From Erysipelotrichaceae bacterium (lineage in GTDB: Bacteria > Bacillota_I > Bacilli_A > Erysipelotrichales > Erysipelotrichaceae): a stretch of DNA of 64,000 nucleotides. Positions within the stretch are counted from its first letter, which is position 1. Every line of letters starts with the position of its first letter. Positions 54,439 to 62,714 of this stretch are shown here, in pieces. The notes under the pieces were generated by a model that had not been told where the DNA came from, searched no databases, and worked only from the letters and a program-made list of their open reading frames with translations. The position numbers were made by a program, and so were the translations under genes. Location: NCBI GenBank assembly GCA_017431825.1, contig JAFRKI010000002.1, forward strand, positions 299,454 through 363,453, read 5' to 3'.

Positions 54439-55263
54439 TTATAAGGTCTTTCTGTAATCCTTTACGATATCCATGAATTCCCTGACTCTGTTGACGTCAA
54501 CAGGGTTTTCAAAGATACCGTTTACCTTAAAGGTCGTGGCACATACAGCACCGTCGGAAGCGCTCAGCTGTCTGATGATGTTGTCCTTGTTGCAGCCGGT
54601 ATTGCAGAAGACCGGAGTATGCTTAACGGCATTCTTGACCTGAGTAAGGACCTGAGTGTCCGTCTCAACGCCGGCAGTCAGACCGGATACGCATAAGGCA
54701 TCAGGCTGGCAGTTGAACTCTGTCGTTTTAGCTATCGATGAAATGTCTCTATCGGCAAGATACTTAGCAGCTTCCGGTACGATGTTGTATAGCATCCTGA
54801 CGTTATCGGCACCGATCCTGTGTCTGTGTCTGGCGGTCTCACCCGCATTGGTGTTCCAGATACCGAAATCGGAAGCATAGACACCGGAGATGATCTCTCT
54901 GATGAACTTGCCGTCTACGGCTTTGGCCAGATCAAGTGAGGCAATAGGATCCCACAGACAGTTGACACCGTAAGGGATCTTGATGACTTCGTCTTTAAGA
55001 CGTCCGATCACATAGGCCATGGCACCGATGGTTATCGGTTCGATCTTTGTGAGATATGGAAGTGAGTATTCGTTTGAAAACATGATTCCGTCTACTCCGC
55101 CTTCCTGCAGAGCCAGTACATCAGCCTTGGCACACTGTACGACCTTCTCCAGTCCGCCCTCTTCATCATAATTAGGGTCACCCGGTAAAGGCTGCAGGTG
55201 GCACATTGCGATGATAGGTTTCTCTACACCAAACAATTCATTTAACCAGTTTTTTTCTGCCAT
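54439..55263 (-). CDS. BtpA-family TIM-barrel protein (SgcQ-like)
   Basis: 274 residues. The start has KPIIAMCHLQPLPGDP, then GGVDGIMFSNEYSLPY, YGVNCLWDP and the NTGCNKDNI-containing C-terminal barrel half; this order is that of BtpA/SgcQ proteins. BtpA was first tied to photosystem I stability in cyanobacteria, but SgcQ-type members sit in sugar PTS operons. The enzymatic role is unsettled. A strong AGGAGG site precedes the ATG. First gene of the BtpA-SDR-M42 operon. Confidence 0.88.
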   Translation of the reverse strand: MAEKNWLNELFGVEKPIIAMCHLQPLPGDPNYDEEGGLEKVVQCAKADVLALQEGGVDGIMFSNEYSLPYLTKIEPITIGAMAYVIGRLKDEVIKIPYGVNCLWDPIASLDLAKAVDGKFIREIISGVYASDFGIWNTNAGETARHRHRIGADNVRMLYNIVPEAAKYLADRDISSIAKTTEFNCQPDALCVSGLTAGVETDTQVLTQVKNAVKHTPVFCNTGCNKDNIIRQLSASDGAVCATTFKVNGIFENPVDVNRVREFMDIVKDYRKTL

Positions 55264-55395
55264 TATTCTTCCTCCTTTACGACATGAAATATGGTAAACT
55301 CAAGTTTATTATACAATGTCTTACAAGGGATGAATCTTTATTAATCCAAATATCGAATGATTTAAGATATCATAAGGATATAGAGGACATTATTT

Positions 55396-56487
55396 ATGAA
55401 AGATAAGATATGCAGGGTCCTGGAAGAACTGTGTCTGACACCTGGTCTTTCAGGCCATGAAAAGCTCGTCAGCAGGCTTCTAAAGGATAAATTCGAGTCA
55501 TTCGGACTCGATGTGACCGTCGATACCTTCGGCAACACATACACCCGTATAGAGGGTAAAAACTCCTCAAAAAAGGTGCTTATAACCGGGCATATGGACC
55601 AGATCGGCTTCTTTGTGAAGTACATCGATGAAAAAGGCTTCATAAAGCTGGAAAGAGTCGGCGGAATACCGGAAAAGACCCTTTCTTCCTTAAGAGTACT
55701 TGTGGAAGCAAAGGATGATACTTACGTGGAAGGATTGATAGGAGTAAAGTCTCATCATAAGACATCTCCTGAAGAGAAATACAAAGTAGATAAGTATCAG
55801 GATCTTTACATTGATATCGGCTGCGACAGTAAGGAAGAAGTAACGGCTTTAGGTATAAAGATCGGTTCGGCAATCATCTATAAACCGATGTTCGTAAGAC
55901 TGCAGAAGGATAAGGTATCAGCCACTTCTCTGGACAACAGGATAGCCTGTACCTGCTTAATAGAACTTGCGGAAAGATTCTCGAAGGACACTCCGGACTG
56001 TGACGTCATTCTGGCGGGTACCGTACAGGAGGAATTCTCCATCAGAGGCGCCATCCATGTGGCCAGAGCGGTAAACCCGGATGCGATCATCTGTATCGAC
56101 GGCGGTCTGGCTACCGATACGCCGGATCTTAGCGGGACCGGTGAAATAATCGTAGGCAGCGGACCGTTCATATCCCTGTACAATTTCCATGGCCGGGGTA
56201 CTCTTAACGGAGCCATGGCTCATCCGAGCCTTGTAAGACTGCTTGAAGAAACGGCAGAAAAAGCCGGCATAAACCTGCAGAGAGGACTGGGTGTCGGTTC
56301 CCTTACAGAGCTGGCCTATATGCAGAACGAAGGCATGGGTATCGCCGGCATCGACTTCGACATACCGATGCGCTATGCCCATTCCCAGATCGAAACGGCT
56401 GATCTTAACGACATGATCAAAGGCATCGATCTCCTGGAACAGACTGTCCGTTCCGTAAATGACAGTACCGACTTCGCCACAAGATAA
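55396..56487 (+). CDS. M42-family metallopeptidase, second copy
   Basis: 363 residues, the same length as the neighbouring M42 protein on the other strand. Motifs: GHMDQIGFFV, SLDNRIAC, VQEEFSIRGA, CIDGGLATDTPD and RYAHSQIE, so all metal ligands and the catalytic glutamate are kept. AGAGGA precedes the ATG. It is divergent from the BtpA operon across 132 bp and ends at a bidirectional terminator. Probably the second paralogue of a SgcX/FrvX-type pair, perhaps differing in substrate or partner. Confidence 0.9.
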   Translation: MKDKICRVLEELCLTPGLSGHEKLVSRLLKDKFESFGLDVTVDTFGNTYTRIEGKNSSKKVLITGHMDQIGFFVKYIDEKGFIKLERVGGIPEKTLSSLRVLVEAKDDTYVEGLIGVKSHHKTSPEEKYKVDKYQDLYIDIGCDSKEEVTALGIKIGSAIIYKPMFVRLQKDKVSATSLDNRIACTCLIELAERFSKDTPDCDVILAGTVQEEFSIRGAIHVARAVNPDAIICIDGGLATDTPDLSGTGEIIVGSGPFISLYNFHGRGTLNGAMAHPSLVRLLEETAEKAGINLQRGLGVGSLTELAYMQNEGMGIAGIDFDIPMRYAHSQIETADLNDMIKGIDLLEQTVRSVNDSTDFATR

Positions 56488-56505
56488 AGAAGCACTGTTA
56501 ATAAA

Positions 56506-56538
56506 ATAAAAAAGAACCGGTATATCCGGTTCTTTTTT
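56506..56538. terminator. Bidirectional terminator between M42 and class II aldolase genes
   Basis: Stem AAAAAGAACCGG/CCGGTTCTTTTT with a short TATAT loop; A and T tracts on both sides serve the two convergent genes. Confidence 0.9.
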
Positions 56539-56556
56539 AATATGCTGTTTATTCAG

Positions 56557-57159
56557 TTAGTCAAACAGATCAGGGATGTCGATTGGCTGACCGCCGTTAG
56601 CACGTGCGAGCCAGTCGATCTCAGCTGCCTTTTCCAGGGATTCCTGTAAAGCTGCAGCTCTGGAAAGATCCTTAGCTACTGCGACCATACCGTGGTTACC
56701 GAGCAGGCAGGCATCCTTTTCCTGCAGTTTTTCTGCTAAGCCGTCAGCGATATGAGTAGTTCCGGCCTTACCGAACGGGATGCATGGAATGACACCCTTG
56801 ACCAGCTGCATGAGATTGTTGGACTTGATAACGAGCTCTTTGCCCTGTACGGCATAAGCCGTTAAGTATTTGCAGTGGCAGTGTACGACAGCGTTGCAGT
56901 CAGGTCTTGCAAGTAATGCGGCCTTATGAAGTCTGTATTCACTGGATGCCTTCTTGGAGCCTTCCAGCTGTTCTTCTGTTTCAAAGTCCAGAACTGCTAC
57001 TTCATCTTCAGTAAGAGTGAGCTTTCTTGTCTGAGTAGGAGTAATGTAGAGCTTGTTGTTCTCTCTGTCAAGGATAGAGATGTTGCCCTCGAAATAGTCA
57101 ACGTAACCCTTTTCTTCCATCATCTTGGCGATTGCGCAAATTTCAGCTTTAATGTTCAT
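56557..57159 (-). CDS. Class II aldolase/adducin-family protein (FucA/AraD-like)
   Basis: Zinc-dependent aldolase or epimerase of 200 residues, comparable to L-fuculose-1-phosphate aldolase. EGNISILDRENN at the start, the HCHCKYLTAYAV zinc histidines and the LLGNHGMVAV C-terminal histidine block are visible. It probably cleaves or isomerises a phosphorylated sugar. AAGGAG precedes the ATG. It lies 40 bases after the adjacent zinc dehydrogenase gene in the same direction. Confidence 0.9.
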   Translation of the reverse strand: MNIKAEICAIAKMMEEKGYVDYFEGNISILDRENNKLYITPTQTRKLTLTEDEVAVLDFETEEQLEGSKKASSEYRLHKAALLARPDCNAVVHCHCKYLTAYAVQGKELVIKSNNLMQLVKGVIPCIPFGKAGTTHIADGLAEKLQEKDACLLGNHGMVAVAKDLSRAAALQESLEKAAEIDWLARANGGQPIDIPDLFD

Positions 57160-57199
57160 GATTTTCTCCTTTTTCTATATTTGCTTAATTGTTACCTGA

Positions 57200-58276
57200 T
57201 TAACCCTGCGGCAGCAGATCCTTGTTCAGTTCCTCGTTAGGGATCAGAACGACCTTGATGGCTTCACCGGATCTGGTCAGCTCGATACCTTCGTTGATCT
57301 TGCTTAATGGCAGTACGTGAGTGATAAACATGTTGGCATCGAATTTATCGGATAAGGCAAGTTCGAATGCTCTCTGGACCTGGATGGAGTTTGCACCGAA
57401 GTGTCCGTAGATCCAGATGCCGTTGTAGTGGGCATAGTTGGAATCGATCTCAGCCATGGAACCCTTGGCAACACCGCCGAACCAGACGACGATACCGTTC
57501 TTCTTGCACATGTAAAGGGCAGTATTCTGGGACTGAGTAGAAGGATTGGCAGAGATGACCTTGTCGGCACCTACGCCGCCCGTGATCTTCTTGACTTCTT
57601 CGACCGGGTCACATTCAGAACCGTTGATGTAGTAATCGGCACCGAAACGCTTGGCTAGTTCAAGTCTGGTCTCGTTCAGTTCGATCATGATGACCTTTTC
57701 AGCTCCTCTTAACTTGGCTAAACGGATCATGAAACAGCCGATAGGACCAGCACCGATGATGACAACGGTATCACCGAAACCGACGTTGATGTTATCTTCA
57801 CAGGCATATACGGAAGACAGAGGTTCTGCCAGAGTTGCAGCGATAAGGCTCTGACCTTCAGGGATCTTGTAAATAGCATCAGTAGCCAGCTGTCTTGCTG
57901 TTACTTCATAGTAATCGGCGAAACCGCCCATTCTGTCATTGTAGCTTGCGCCTAATACACACATCTCATGGTGGCCTGTACGGCAGTAGTAACACTTCAT
58001 GCAGTGCTCGCCAGGATAAACATAGATATTATCGCCGATCTTGAGATCAGTTTCGGCTTTGGCTCCTATCTCAACGACTTCACCTACTACTTCATGGCCG
58101 TAGATATGCGGATATTTGCCTTTCTTTGAATCAGTTGTAAGGTTTCTGATATCAGATCCGCAAAGACCGATTGCTCTTACGTTGATGATCAGACCGTCTT
58201 CCGGGCATGCAGGTCTTTCGACATCTTCGTGACGGATGTCACTTGGACCATACATTACTGCAGCTTTCATTTTCAT
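57200..58276 (-). CDS. Zinc-dependent alcohol/polyol dehydrogenase, copy A of a tandem pair
   Basis: Medium-chain dehydrogenase of 358 residues. GLCGSDIRNLTTDS, YGHEVVGEVV and the structural cysteine loop HCMKCYYCRTGHHEMC hold the zinc sites; VVIIGAGPIGCFMIRLAK is the nucleotide site. It is closely similar to the next upstream gene in both motif wording and length, and both share CGSDIRNLTTDS. AAAGGAG precedes the ATG. Likely oxidises a sugar alcohol or sugar phosphate upstream of the aldolase. Confidence 0.92.
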   Translation of the reverse strand: MKMKAAVMYGPSDIRHEDVERPACPEDGLIINVRAIGLCGSDIRNLTTDSKKGKYPHIYGHEVVGEVVEIGAKAETDLKIGDNIYVYPGEHCMKCYYCRTGHHEMCVLGASYNDRMGGFADYYEVTARQLATDAIYKIPEGQSLIAATLAEPLSSVYACEDNINVGFGDTVVIIGAGPIGCFMIRLAKLRGAEKVIMIELNETRLELAKRFGADYYINGSECDPVEEVKKITGGVGADKVISANPSTQSQNTALYMCKKNGIVVWFGGVAKGSMAEIDSNYAHYNGIWIYGHFGANSIQVQRAFELALSDKFDANMFITHVLPLSKINEGIELTRSGEAIKVVLIPNEELNKDLLPQG

Positions 58277-58329
58277 TACTCTTTCTCCTTTTAATCCAAT
58301 GATAGTCTGTTATCTTCATTGACACTTTA

Positions 58330-58338
58330 ACTATACCA
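58330..58338 (-). promoter_or_regulatory. Extended -10 promoter of the dehydrogenase-aldolase operon
   Basis: Minus strand reads TGG-TATAGT, about 54 bases before the dehydrogenase start. This gene has a real leader with a Shine-Dalgarno site. Confidence 0.45.
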
Positions 58339-58384
58339 TAAAAAAGGCCTTCCTTGAGACCTAAAAAGCCTAAAAACAGGCAAG

Positions 58385-58416
58385 TTAAAAGCCGGTTTCA
58401 GAAAACCGGCTCTTTT
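58385..58416 (-). terminator. Terminator of the second dehydrogenase of the tandem pair
   Basis: Stem GCCGGTTT/AAACCGGC with a four-base loop, followed by TTTT on the minus strand, about 50 bases beyond the stop codon. Confidence 0.75.
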
Positions 58417-58466
58417 ATTTACATTACAGATGTTAATTGTCGTATAAGTCAGAAACGGATACCAGG

Positions 58467-59531
58467 TTATTCCCTGATCTCGTTTCCGTTCTCGTCTTCC
58501 CAAGGATGGAGAGAGATCTTGATCTCTTCACCGGCCTTGCATCTGGCTATAGCCTCGCTTATCTTGCACAGAGGCATGGTGGCCGTGATGATGTCATCCC
58601 ATTTAAAGCGTCCTGAACATACCAACTCGAAACCGGTATCATAGGCAAGGGAAGTGCCTCCGGTCTGACCAAAGATGGTAAGACCCTTGTAGTGGATGAT
58701 GTTGGAATCGATCTCAGTCATCGCACCCTTGGCTACGCCGCCGAAGAAACAGATGATGCCGCCCGGCTTGGCCATCAGCAGTGACTGCTGCTGGGATATC
58801 GTGCTCGGATTGGCGCAGATGATCTTATCAGCTCCTCTGCCGCCTGTTTCATCAAGTACGGCCTGCACCTGGTCTACCTTGGATCCGTCGATCTTGACGT
58901 CTACTCCGAATCTTTCGACATCTTCAAGACGCTTGGAAGAGATCTCGGTCATGATGACCTTCTTGGCGCCTCTGATCTTGGCGTTACGCGCATGGATGAC
59001 GCCCAAAGGACCGGCACCGCAGATAACTACGGTATCGCGGAAATTGATGTTCATACGGTCATGGCTTCCGTTTACGGATAAGAGCGGTTCGATTACACCG
59101 AAAGCTTCAAACGGAATATCGTCAGGAAGATGCTTGATGGCTCCCCTTCTGATGTATTCGGCCGGTATCGGCATGTACTGTGCAAAGCCGCCCTGCCTGT
59201 CGGCATAAGGCATCGGGTTAAGACAGTAATTGTTGTTACCCGCACGGCACTCGGAACACTGTCCGCAAGGAGAACCGGCGATGGAGGCTACTCTGTCGCC
59301 TACCTTGAAGGCCGTGCATTCCGGACCGACTTCGTGGACGATGCCGGCATGTTCATGTCCCCAGATCTGCGGATAATGTCCGGGTCTTGAATCAGTCGTC
59401 AGATTACGGATATCCGATCCGCATAAGCCGATGGCAACGACCTTTAAGATCAGGCCGCCCGGTTCGCACTCAGGATAAGGAATATCCTCATATCGGAGGT
59501 CGTTAGGACCATATTGCAGTATAGCTTTCAT
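58467..59531 (-). CDS. Zinc-dependent alcohol/polyol dehydrogenase, copy B of a tandem pair
   Basis: Medium-chain dehydrogenase of 354 residues. GLCGSDIRNLTTDS, WGHEHAGIVH, the structural loop PCGQCSECRAGNNNYC and GAGPLGVIHARNAK are intact. Closely similar to copy A. AAAGGT lies a few bases before the ATG. It follows the PTS IIC gene in the same direction, separated by a hairpin. Probably a polyol or sugar-phosphate oxidation tied to the PTS substrate. Confidence 0.92.
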   Translation of the reverse strand: MKAILQYGPNDLRYEDIPYPECEPGGLILKVVAIGLCGSDIRNLTTDSRPGHYPQIWGHEHAGIVHEVGPECTAFKVGDRVASIAGSPCGQCSECRAGNNNYCLNPMPYADRQGGFAQYMPIPAEYIRRGAIKHLPDDIPFEAFGVIEPLLSVNGSHDRMNINFRDTVVICGAGPLGVIHARNAKIRGAKKVIMTEISSKRLEDVERFGVDVKIDGSKVDQVQAVLDETGGRGADKIICANPSTISQQQSLLMAKPGGIICFFGGVAKGAMTEIDSNIIHYKGLTIFGQTGGTSLAYDTGFELVCSGRFKWDDIITATMPLCKISEAIARCKAGEEIKISLHPWEDENGNEIRE

Positions 59532-59640
59532 ATTCTACTCATTACCTTTCTAATTATCTTCTTTTTCATTACCATCCACATCTGCTGATGGAGGCAACGA
59601 GATGCTTGTTAAATATAAAACTTGTTCAAGATAATAATTT

Positions 59641-59661
59641 GGCTTAGGCAAAGCCTAAGCC
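59641..59661 (-). terminator. Hairpin after the PTS IIC gene
   Basis: Perfect 9-bp stem GGCTTAGGC/GCCTAAGCC with an AAA loop, followed by AAATTATT on the minus strand. Without a full U tract it may allow partial readthrough to the dehydrogenase pair. Confidence 0.65.
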
Positions 59662-59691
59662 CAATTAATCATTCCTCTTTTACTACTTAGA

Positions 59692-60951
59692 TTAAGCAGT
59701 TAATCCCAGAGCTTTGATAATGATAGATGGGATGAAGAACTGTGGACAACCGAAGCCCATGTAAGCGCCGTTACCAGCGATTTCCAGACCCATAGCTCTG
59801 ATGAATCCGGTAGCTTCAGGTGAGCACCAGTTAGCCATTGTTAATACGAAGAGGTAAAGGATTGTATGAGCTAAGACTGCTCTTACAAGGTTACCATGGC
59901 CGTATGCTGTAGGCATAACTGAGTCGTAACATACTGCTGTTAAAGTACCAACTGGGAAGTAGCTGATCGGCAGAATGAATGCTAATGCGATAGTGATTGG
60001 GATCATGATTGTGGTAGCTGTTAAGGCACAAGGATCACCAAGACCTAAACAGATATCCATACCGATAACAACATCAGTATCAGGACCCATTCTCTGCATC
60101 ATAACTTCAGTAGCAGCAGAAGAGATACCAGCTAAACCTTCCATGAATACGTTAACCATTCTAGGAAGCAGTACCATAACTGCAGACATCTGAACAGCAG
60201 AAGTGATGATAGTGCCAATTGGCTGTTTGGTGATTAAAGTAAGTAACAGACCAACGAACAGACCGATGAAGCAAGGGTCAGCGATGACACCGATCTTCTT
60301 GTTCAGACCAGCGATGTCGACATCAACCTTGTTAAGACCAGGGATCTTATCGAAAATTAAGTTACAAACTTTGCACCATGGAGCATGCCACATACAGTAA
60401 GACAGAGTGGAGCAGCAGGTACCTTCAAGACCAAACTGTTCCTGCCATCTCTTACGTCCGGCATAACCGCAAACACATGCTAATACTGACAGTAATACAA
60501 CATATGCAAATGACAGCCAGAAGCTGTGGAAGAATGCATAAAGTACACCAGCAGGGATTAACATATGGATGTAGTTCCAAATATCAACGTTTAAGCACTT
60601 AACGACCTTTAATTCAACTAATACAACGTTGAGGATTAAAGATACAACAACTGCGATTGCGGCATATGGACCAGCCCAAGAAGCAGCACCCATTGAAGAC
60701 CAAGGTACATCAACGATAGTGAAGCCTTCACCTAATGTCTGGTAGTAAGCAACTGGACCAGCAATAGCAGTATTCAGTAAGCCGATTACCAGGTTAATAC
60801 CCATGAAACCGATACCTACGAATAAACCTGACTTAAGTGCCTCAAGTGGTTTCATCTTGAATGCGATACCGACTAAGAACAGTACGATAGGCAGCATGAT
60901 TGAAGCACCTAAATTCATTACGAATTGAACAGCATTATAAAGTGCGCCCAT
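59692..60951 (-). CDS. PTS galactitol-type IIC permease (GatC/SgcC family)
   Basis: Membrane component of a phosphoenolpyruvate:sugar phosphotransferase system. 419 residues with about ten membrane segments. The start LYNAVQFVMNLGASIMLPIV, the GAASWAGPYAAIAVVVSLIL segment and the VYYDSVMPTAYGHGN-like loop (YDSVMPTAYGHGNLVRA) are typical of galactitol-type IIC. AAGGGGG precedes the ATG. Codon choice is visibly richer in A- and T-ending codons than the genes around it, consistent with high expression. The nearest IIA gene is upstream; no IIB was found. Confidence 0.9.
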   Translation of the reverse strand: MGALYNAVQFVMNLGASIMLPIVLFLVGIAFKMKPLEALKSGLFVGIGFMGINLVIGLLNTAIAGPVAYYQTLGEGFTIVDVPWSSMGAASWAGPYAAIAVVVSLILNVVLVELKVVKCLNVDIWNYIHMLIPAGVLYAFFHSFWLSFAYVVLLSVLACVCGYAGRKRWQEQFGLEGTCCSTLSYCMWHAPWCKVCNLIFDKIPGLNKVDVDIAGLNKKIGVIADPCFIGLFVGLLLTLITKQPIGTIITSAVQMSAVMVLLPRMVNVFMEGLAGISSAATEVMMQRMGPDTDVVIGMDICLGLGDPCALTATTIMIPITIALAFILPISYFPVGTLTAVCYDSVMPTAYGHGNLVRAVLAHTILYLFVLTMANWCSPEATGFIRAMGLEIAGNGAYMGFGCPQFFIPSIIIKALGLTA

Positions 60952-61100
60952 TTTTTCCCCCTTTTTAAAAAGTGTTTTATTTAGAAAACAGATATCATTT
61001 CCTGCATCACACAGATTATTTTAATTATTAATAATCTGTTTTTCCTTTCTTCCCTAAAGGCGTGATGATCGGAACTTCGACCTGTTATCTAACAGTCTGA

Positions 61101-61313
61101 TCACAGTCCGTACCCGGCCAGTTCCTCATCCGATATCTCGCATACCCTGTAGGTACCGTGGGCTATCGGATTATTGGCGGACAGGTCATCGGCGCGGGCC
61201 TGTGCTTCTTCCGGAGTATCATACACTTCCGGATAATCTCCTCGTTTTACAGGAATCTCTTTATACATCTTGAGCGGACCGATCTCCCGTCCGTACATAA
61301 TCCCGTATTTCAT
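61101..61313 (-). CDS. 70-residue protein between PTS IIA and IIC
   Basis: Small, acidic, soluble protein with the segment DTPEEAQARADDLSANNPIA and no hydrophobic helix. It lacks the CxxG-like phosphorylation loop of a IIB, so it is not one. No family recognised. It lies nine bases after the IIA gene in the same direction. Confidence 0.65.
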   Translation of the reverse strand: MKYGIMYGREIGPLKMYKEIPVKRGDYPEVYDTPEEAQARADDLSANNPIAHGTYRVCEISDEELAGYGL

Positions 61314-61321
61314 AAAGATCC

Positions 61322-61804
61322 TTATGAGAAGCTTCTTTCGATCACGGCGTAGATCTCATCAACGGTCCTGGCTTCAGCCAGTTCTTTCATGCGGTCTTCA
61401 TTCTGGAACATGGCAATCAGACCCTGCAGCATCTTAAGATGGGAGTCGGAATGCTTTTCCAGTAAGAGCATGAAGATGAATCTTACGTCATCGACAGTAC
61501 CGTCATCAGTTCCCATTTCTCTGGCACTGATCGGTTCGTCCATTCTGATCACGAATACGCCCGGCGTATTGACGTGTTCAGGATAAGTATGCGGAATGCC
61601 TACATGGAAGAGTTCACATCTTAATCCCGTAGGATACTCCGATTCTCTCTGAAGGATGGCTTCCTTGAAGGTATCCTTGACATAGCCTCTTTCACAAAGA
61701 TAGTCAGAAGCAAACTTAAGCATATCGTCATAAGTCTTGCAGTCACAGTGATCCAGGATCAGGTCCTTGGAAAAATGATGCAGCATATCGTTGGTTTCGC
61801 TCAT
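61322..61804 (-). CDS. PTS IIA, fructose/mannitol/galactitol type
   Basis: Soluble phosphocarrier of 160 residues. The phosphorylated histidine is in the HVGIPHTYPEHV block (about residue 70), the usual (G)xPH motif of this IIA class. FKEAILQRESEYPTGL before it and VRFIFMLLLEKHSDSHLKML after are typical. It takes phosphate from HPr and would pass it to a IIB. First gene of a IIA-small protein-IIC unit driven by the promoter upstream. Confidence 0.9.
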   Translation of the reverse strand: MSETNDMLHHFSKDLILDHCDCKTYDDMLKFASDYLCERGYVKDTFKEAILQRESEYPTGLRCELFHVGIPHTYPEHVNTPGVFVIRMDEPISAREMGTDDGTVDDVRFIFMLLLEKHSDSHLKMLQGLIAMFQNEDRMKELAEARTVDEIYAVIERSFS

Positions 61805-61859
61805 TTAGTTCTCCTTCTTGTTTTCTCCATTCAAAAAACAATATCGATCTACTGGTTTA

Positions 61860-61888
61860 ATTGTATATTATTGTCAGATAATTTACAA
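61860..61888 (-). promoter_or_regulatory. SigA-type promoter of the PTS unit
   Basis: TTGTAA, 17-base spacer, TACAAT on the minus strand, about 50 bases before the IIA start codon. No convincing CcpA site was seen nearby. Confidence 0.6.
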
Positions 61889-61966
61889 GCAATTATGTGA
61901 TGCCAACACATAATTCACGACATCCGCAGATCACTCGGATCCTCATTGAATATCATCAGCATCAGA

Positions 61967-61990
61967 AAAGAAAGGACCATTACTGGTCCT
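61967..61990 (-). terminator. Terminator of the 202-residue membrane protein gene, over its stop
   Basis: Stem AGGACC/GGTCCT with the stop codon TAA in the loop, followed by TTCTTTTC on the minus strand. Confidence 0.7.
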
Positions 61991-62588
61991 GTTTAACATC
62001 GTTTTCAGTTTCCTTGGCGGCTTTCCTGGCTTCCTTTTCGGCCAGCTTTCTGGCTTTAGCCTTTTCTTTCTGTTTCTTCTTCCTGAGTTTCTGTCTCTGA
62101 CGGTATTCTTCCTGTTCCTTCATCTCTTCACGCCACTTGTCGTCAGCCGCATCGGCATTCATGGCTTTGACTTTCTTGTAGTAGATGAACTTGACGAAGT
62201 CGTCGAAGTTGTCTTCACCGAAGATGAAGTTCATAGTCATACGGTAGTAATGCTCATCCATTCCCAGAAGTCTCTGGGTGGTCTTCTTATAGGAAAAGTT
62301 GTAGCACTTGGTGATATCGAAACGGTAATGCTTGATGAAACCGTCACAGTAATCGACGATGTTCTTGTCATCAACGGTAAAGTGAGCTCTCTTTGGCCAC
62401 ATATAGTAGACCAGAGCGAATGCCGTAGCCACCACGCTGGTTATGAACATCCACTTGAGAGGAAGTCCTTTAACGAATCTGTAAATGGTAATGCCCCAGC
62501 ACCATACTGATCCAAACAGAAAGAAATAAAAAGTTCTTTTCATCTGGTTGAGTTTTTTCTGGACTACCGGATAATTCTTTACGAGCAT
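61980..62588 (-). CDS. Membrane protein with basic coiled-coil tail, unknown function
   Basis: 202 residues from the ATG with GGAGG upstream (an earlier ATG at 62621 would translate through that ribosome site). Two membrane helices near 20-40 and 47-65 are followed by a soluble domain (about 70-140; FTVDDKNIVDYCDGFIKHYR) and a long charged coiled coil rich in Lys, Arg and Glu (145-195). The domain order resembles small membrane proteins with a PH-like module, but I cannot assign a family. It is not obviously part of the PTS unit. Confidence 0.72.
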   Translation of the reverse strand: MLVKNYPVVQKKLNQMKRTFYFFLFGSVWCWGITIYRFVKGLPLKWMFITSVVATAFALVYYMWPKRAHFTVDDKNIVDYCDGFIKHYRFDITKCYNFSYKKTTQRLLGMDEHYYRMTMNFIFGEDNFDDFVKFIYYKKVKAMNADAADDKWREEMKEQEEYRQRQKLRKKKQKEKAKARKLAEKEARKAAKETENDVKQDQ

Positions 62589-62657
62589 AAGTACGACCTC
62601 CAACATGAATGATTTTAACATAAGTACCGCTGATTTTGTAATACCTGTGACTTTATT

Positions 62658-62684
62658 GAAAAAGGCCGGGTATTACCGGCCTTT
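62658..62684 (-). terminator. Terminator of the HAD phosphatase gene
   Basis: Stem AAAGGCCGG/CCGGCCTTT with a short loop, followed by TTTC on the minus strand, 30 bases beyond the stop. Confidence 0.8.
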
Positions 62685-62714
62685 GCGTAACAGTTATATC
62701 AGCAGCTTGATTTC

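Noticed and set aside
58340..58385. A second terminator-like A/T-flanked repeat (AAAAAAGGCC ... AGGTC) before the tandem dehydrogenase terminator.
   Set aside because: The arms do not pair beyond four or five bases.
61020..61100. A short open stretch after the 70-residue gene (reading VEVPIITPLGKKGKTDY) as a possible remnant of the missing PTS IIB.
   Set aside because: It is only 18 codons with a stop just upstream and shows no resemblance to the ends of GatB or SgcB that I know.
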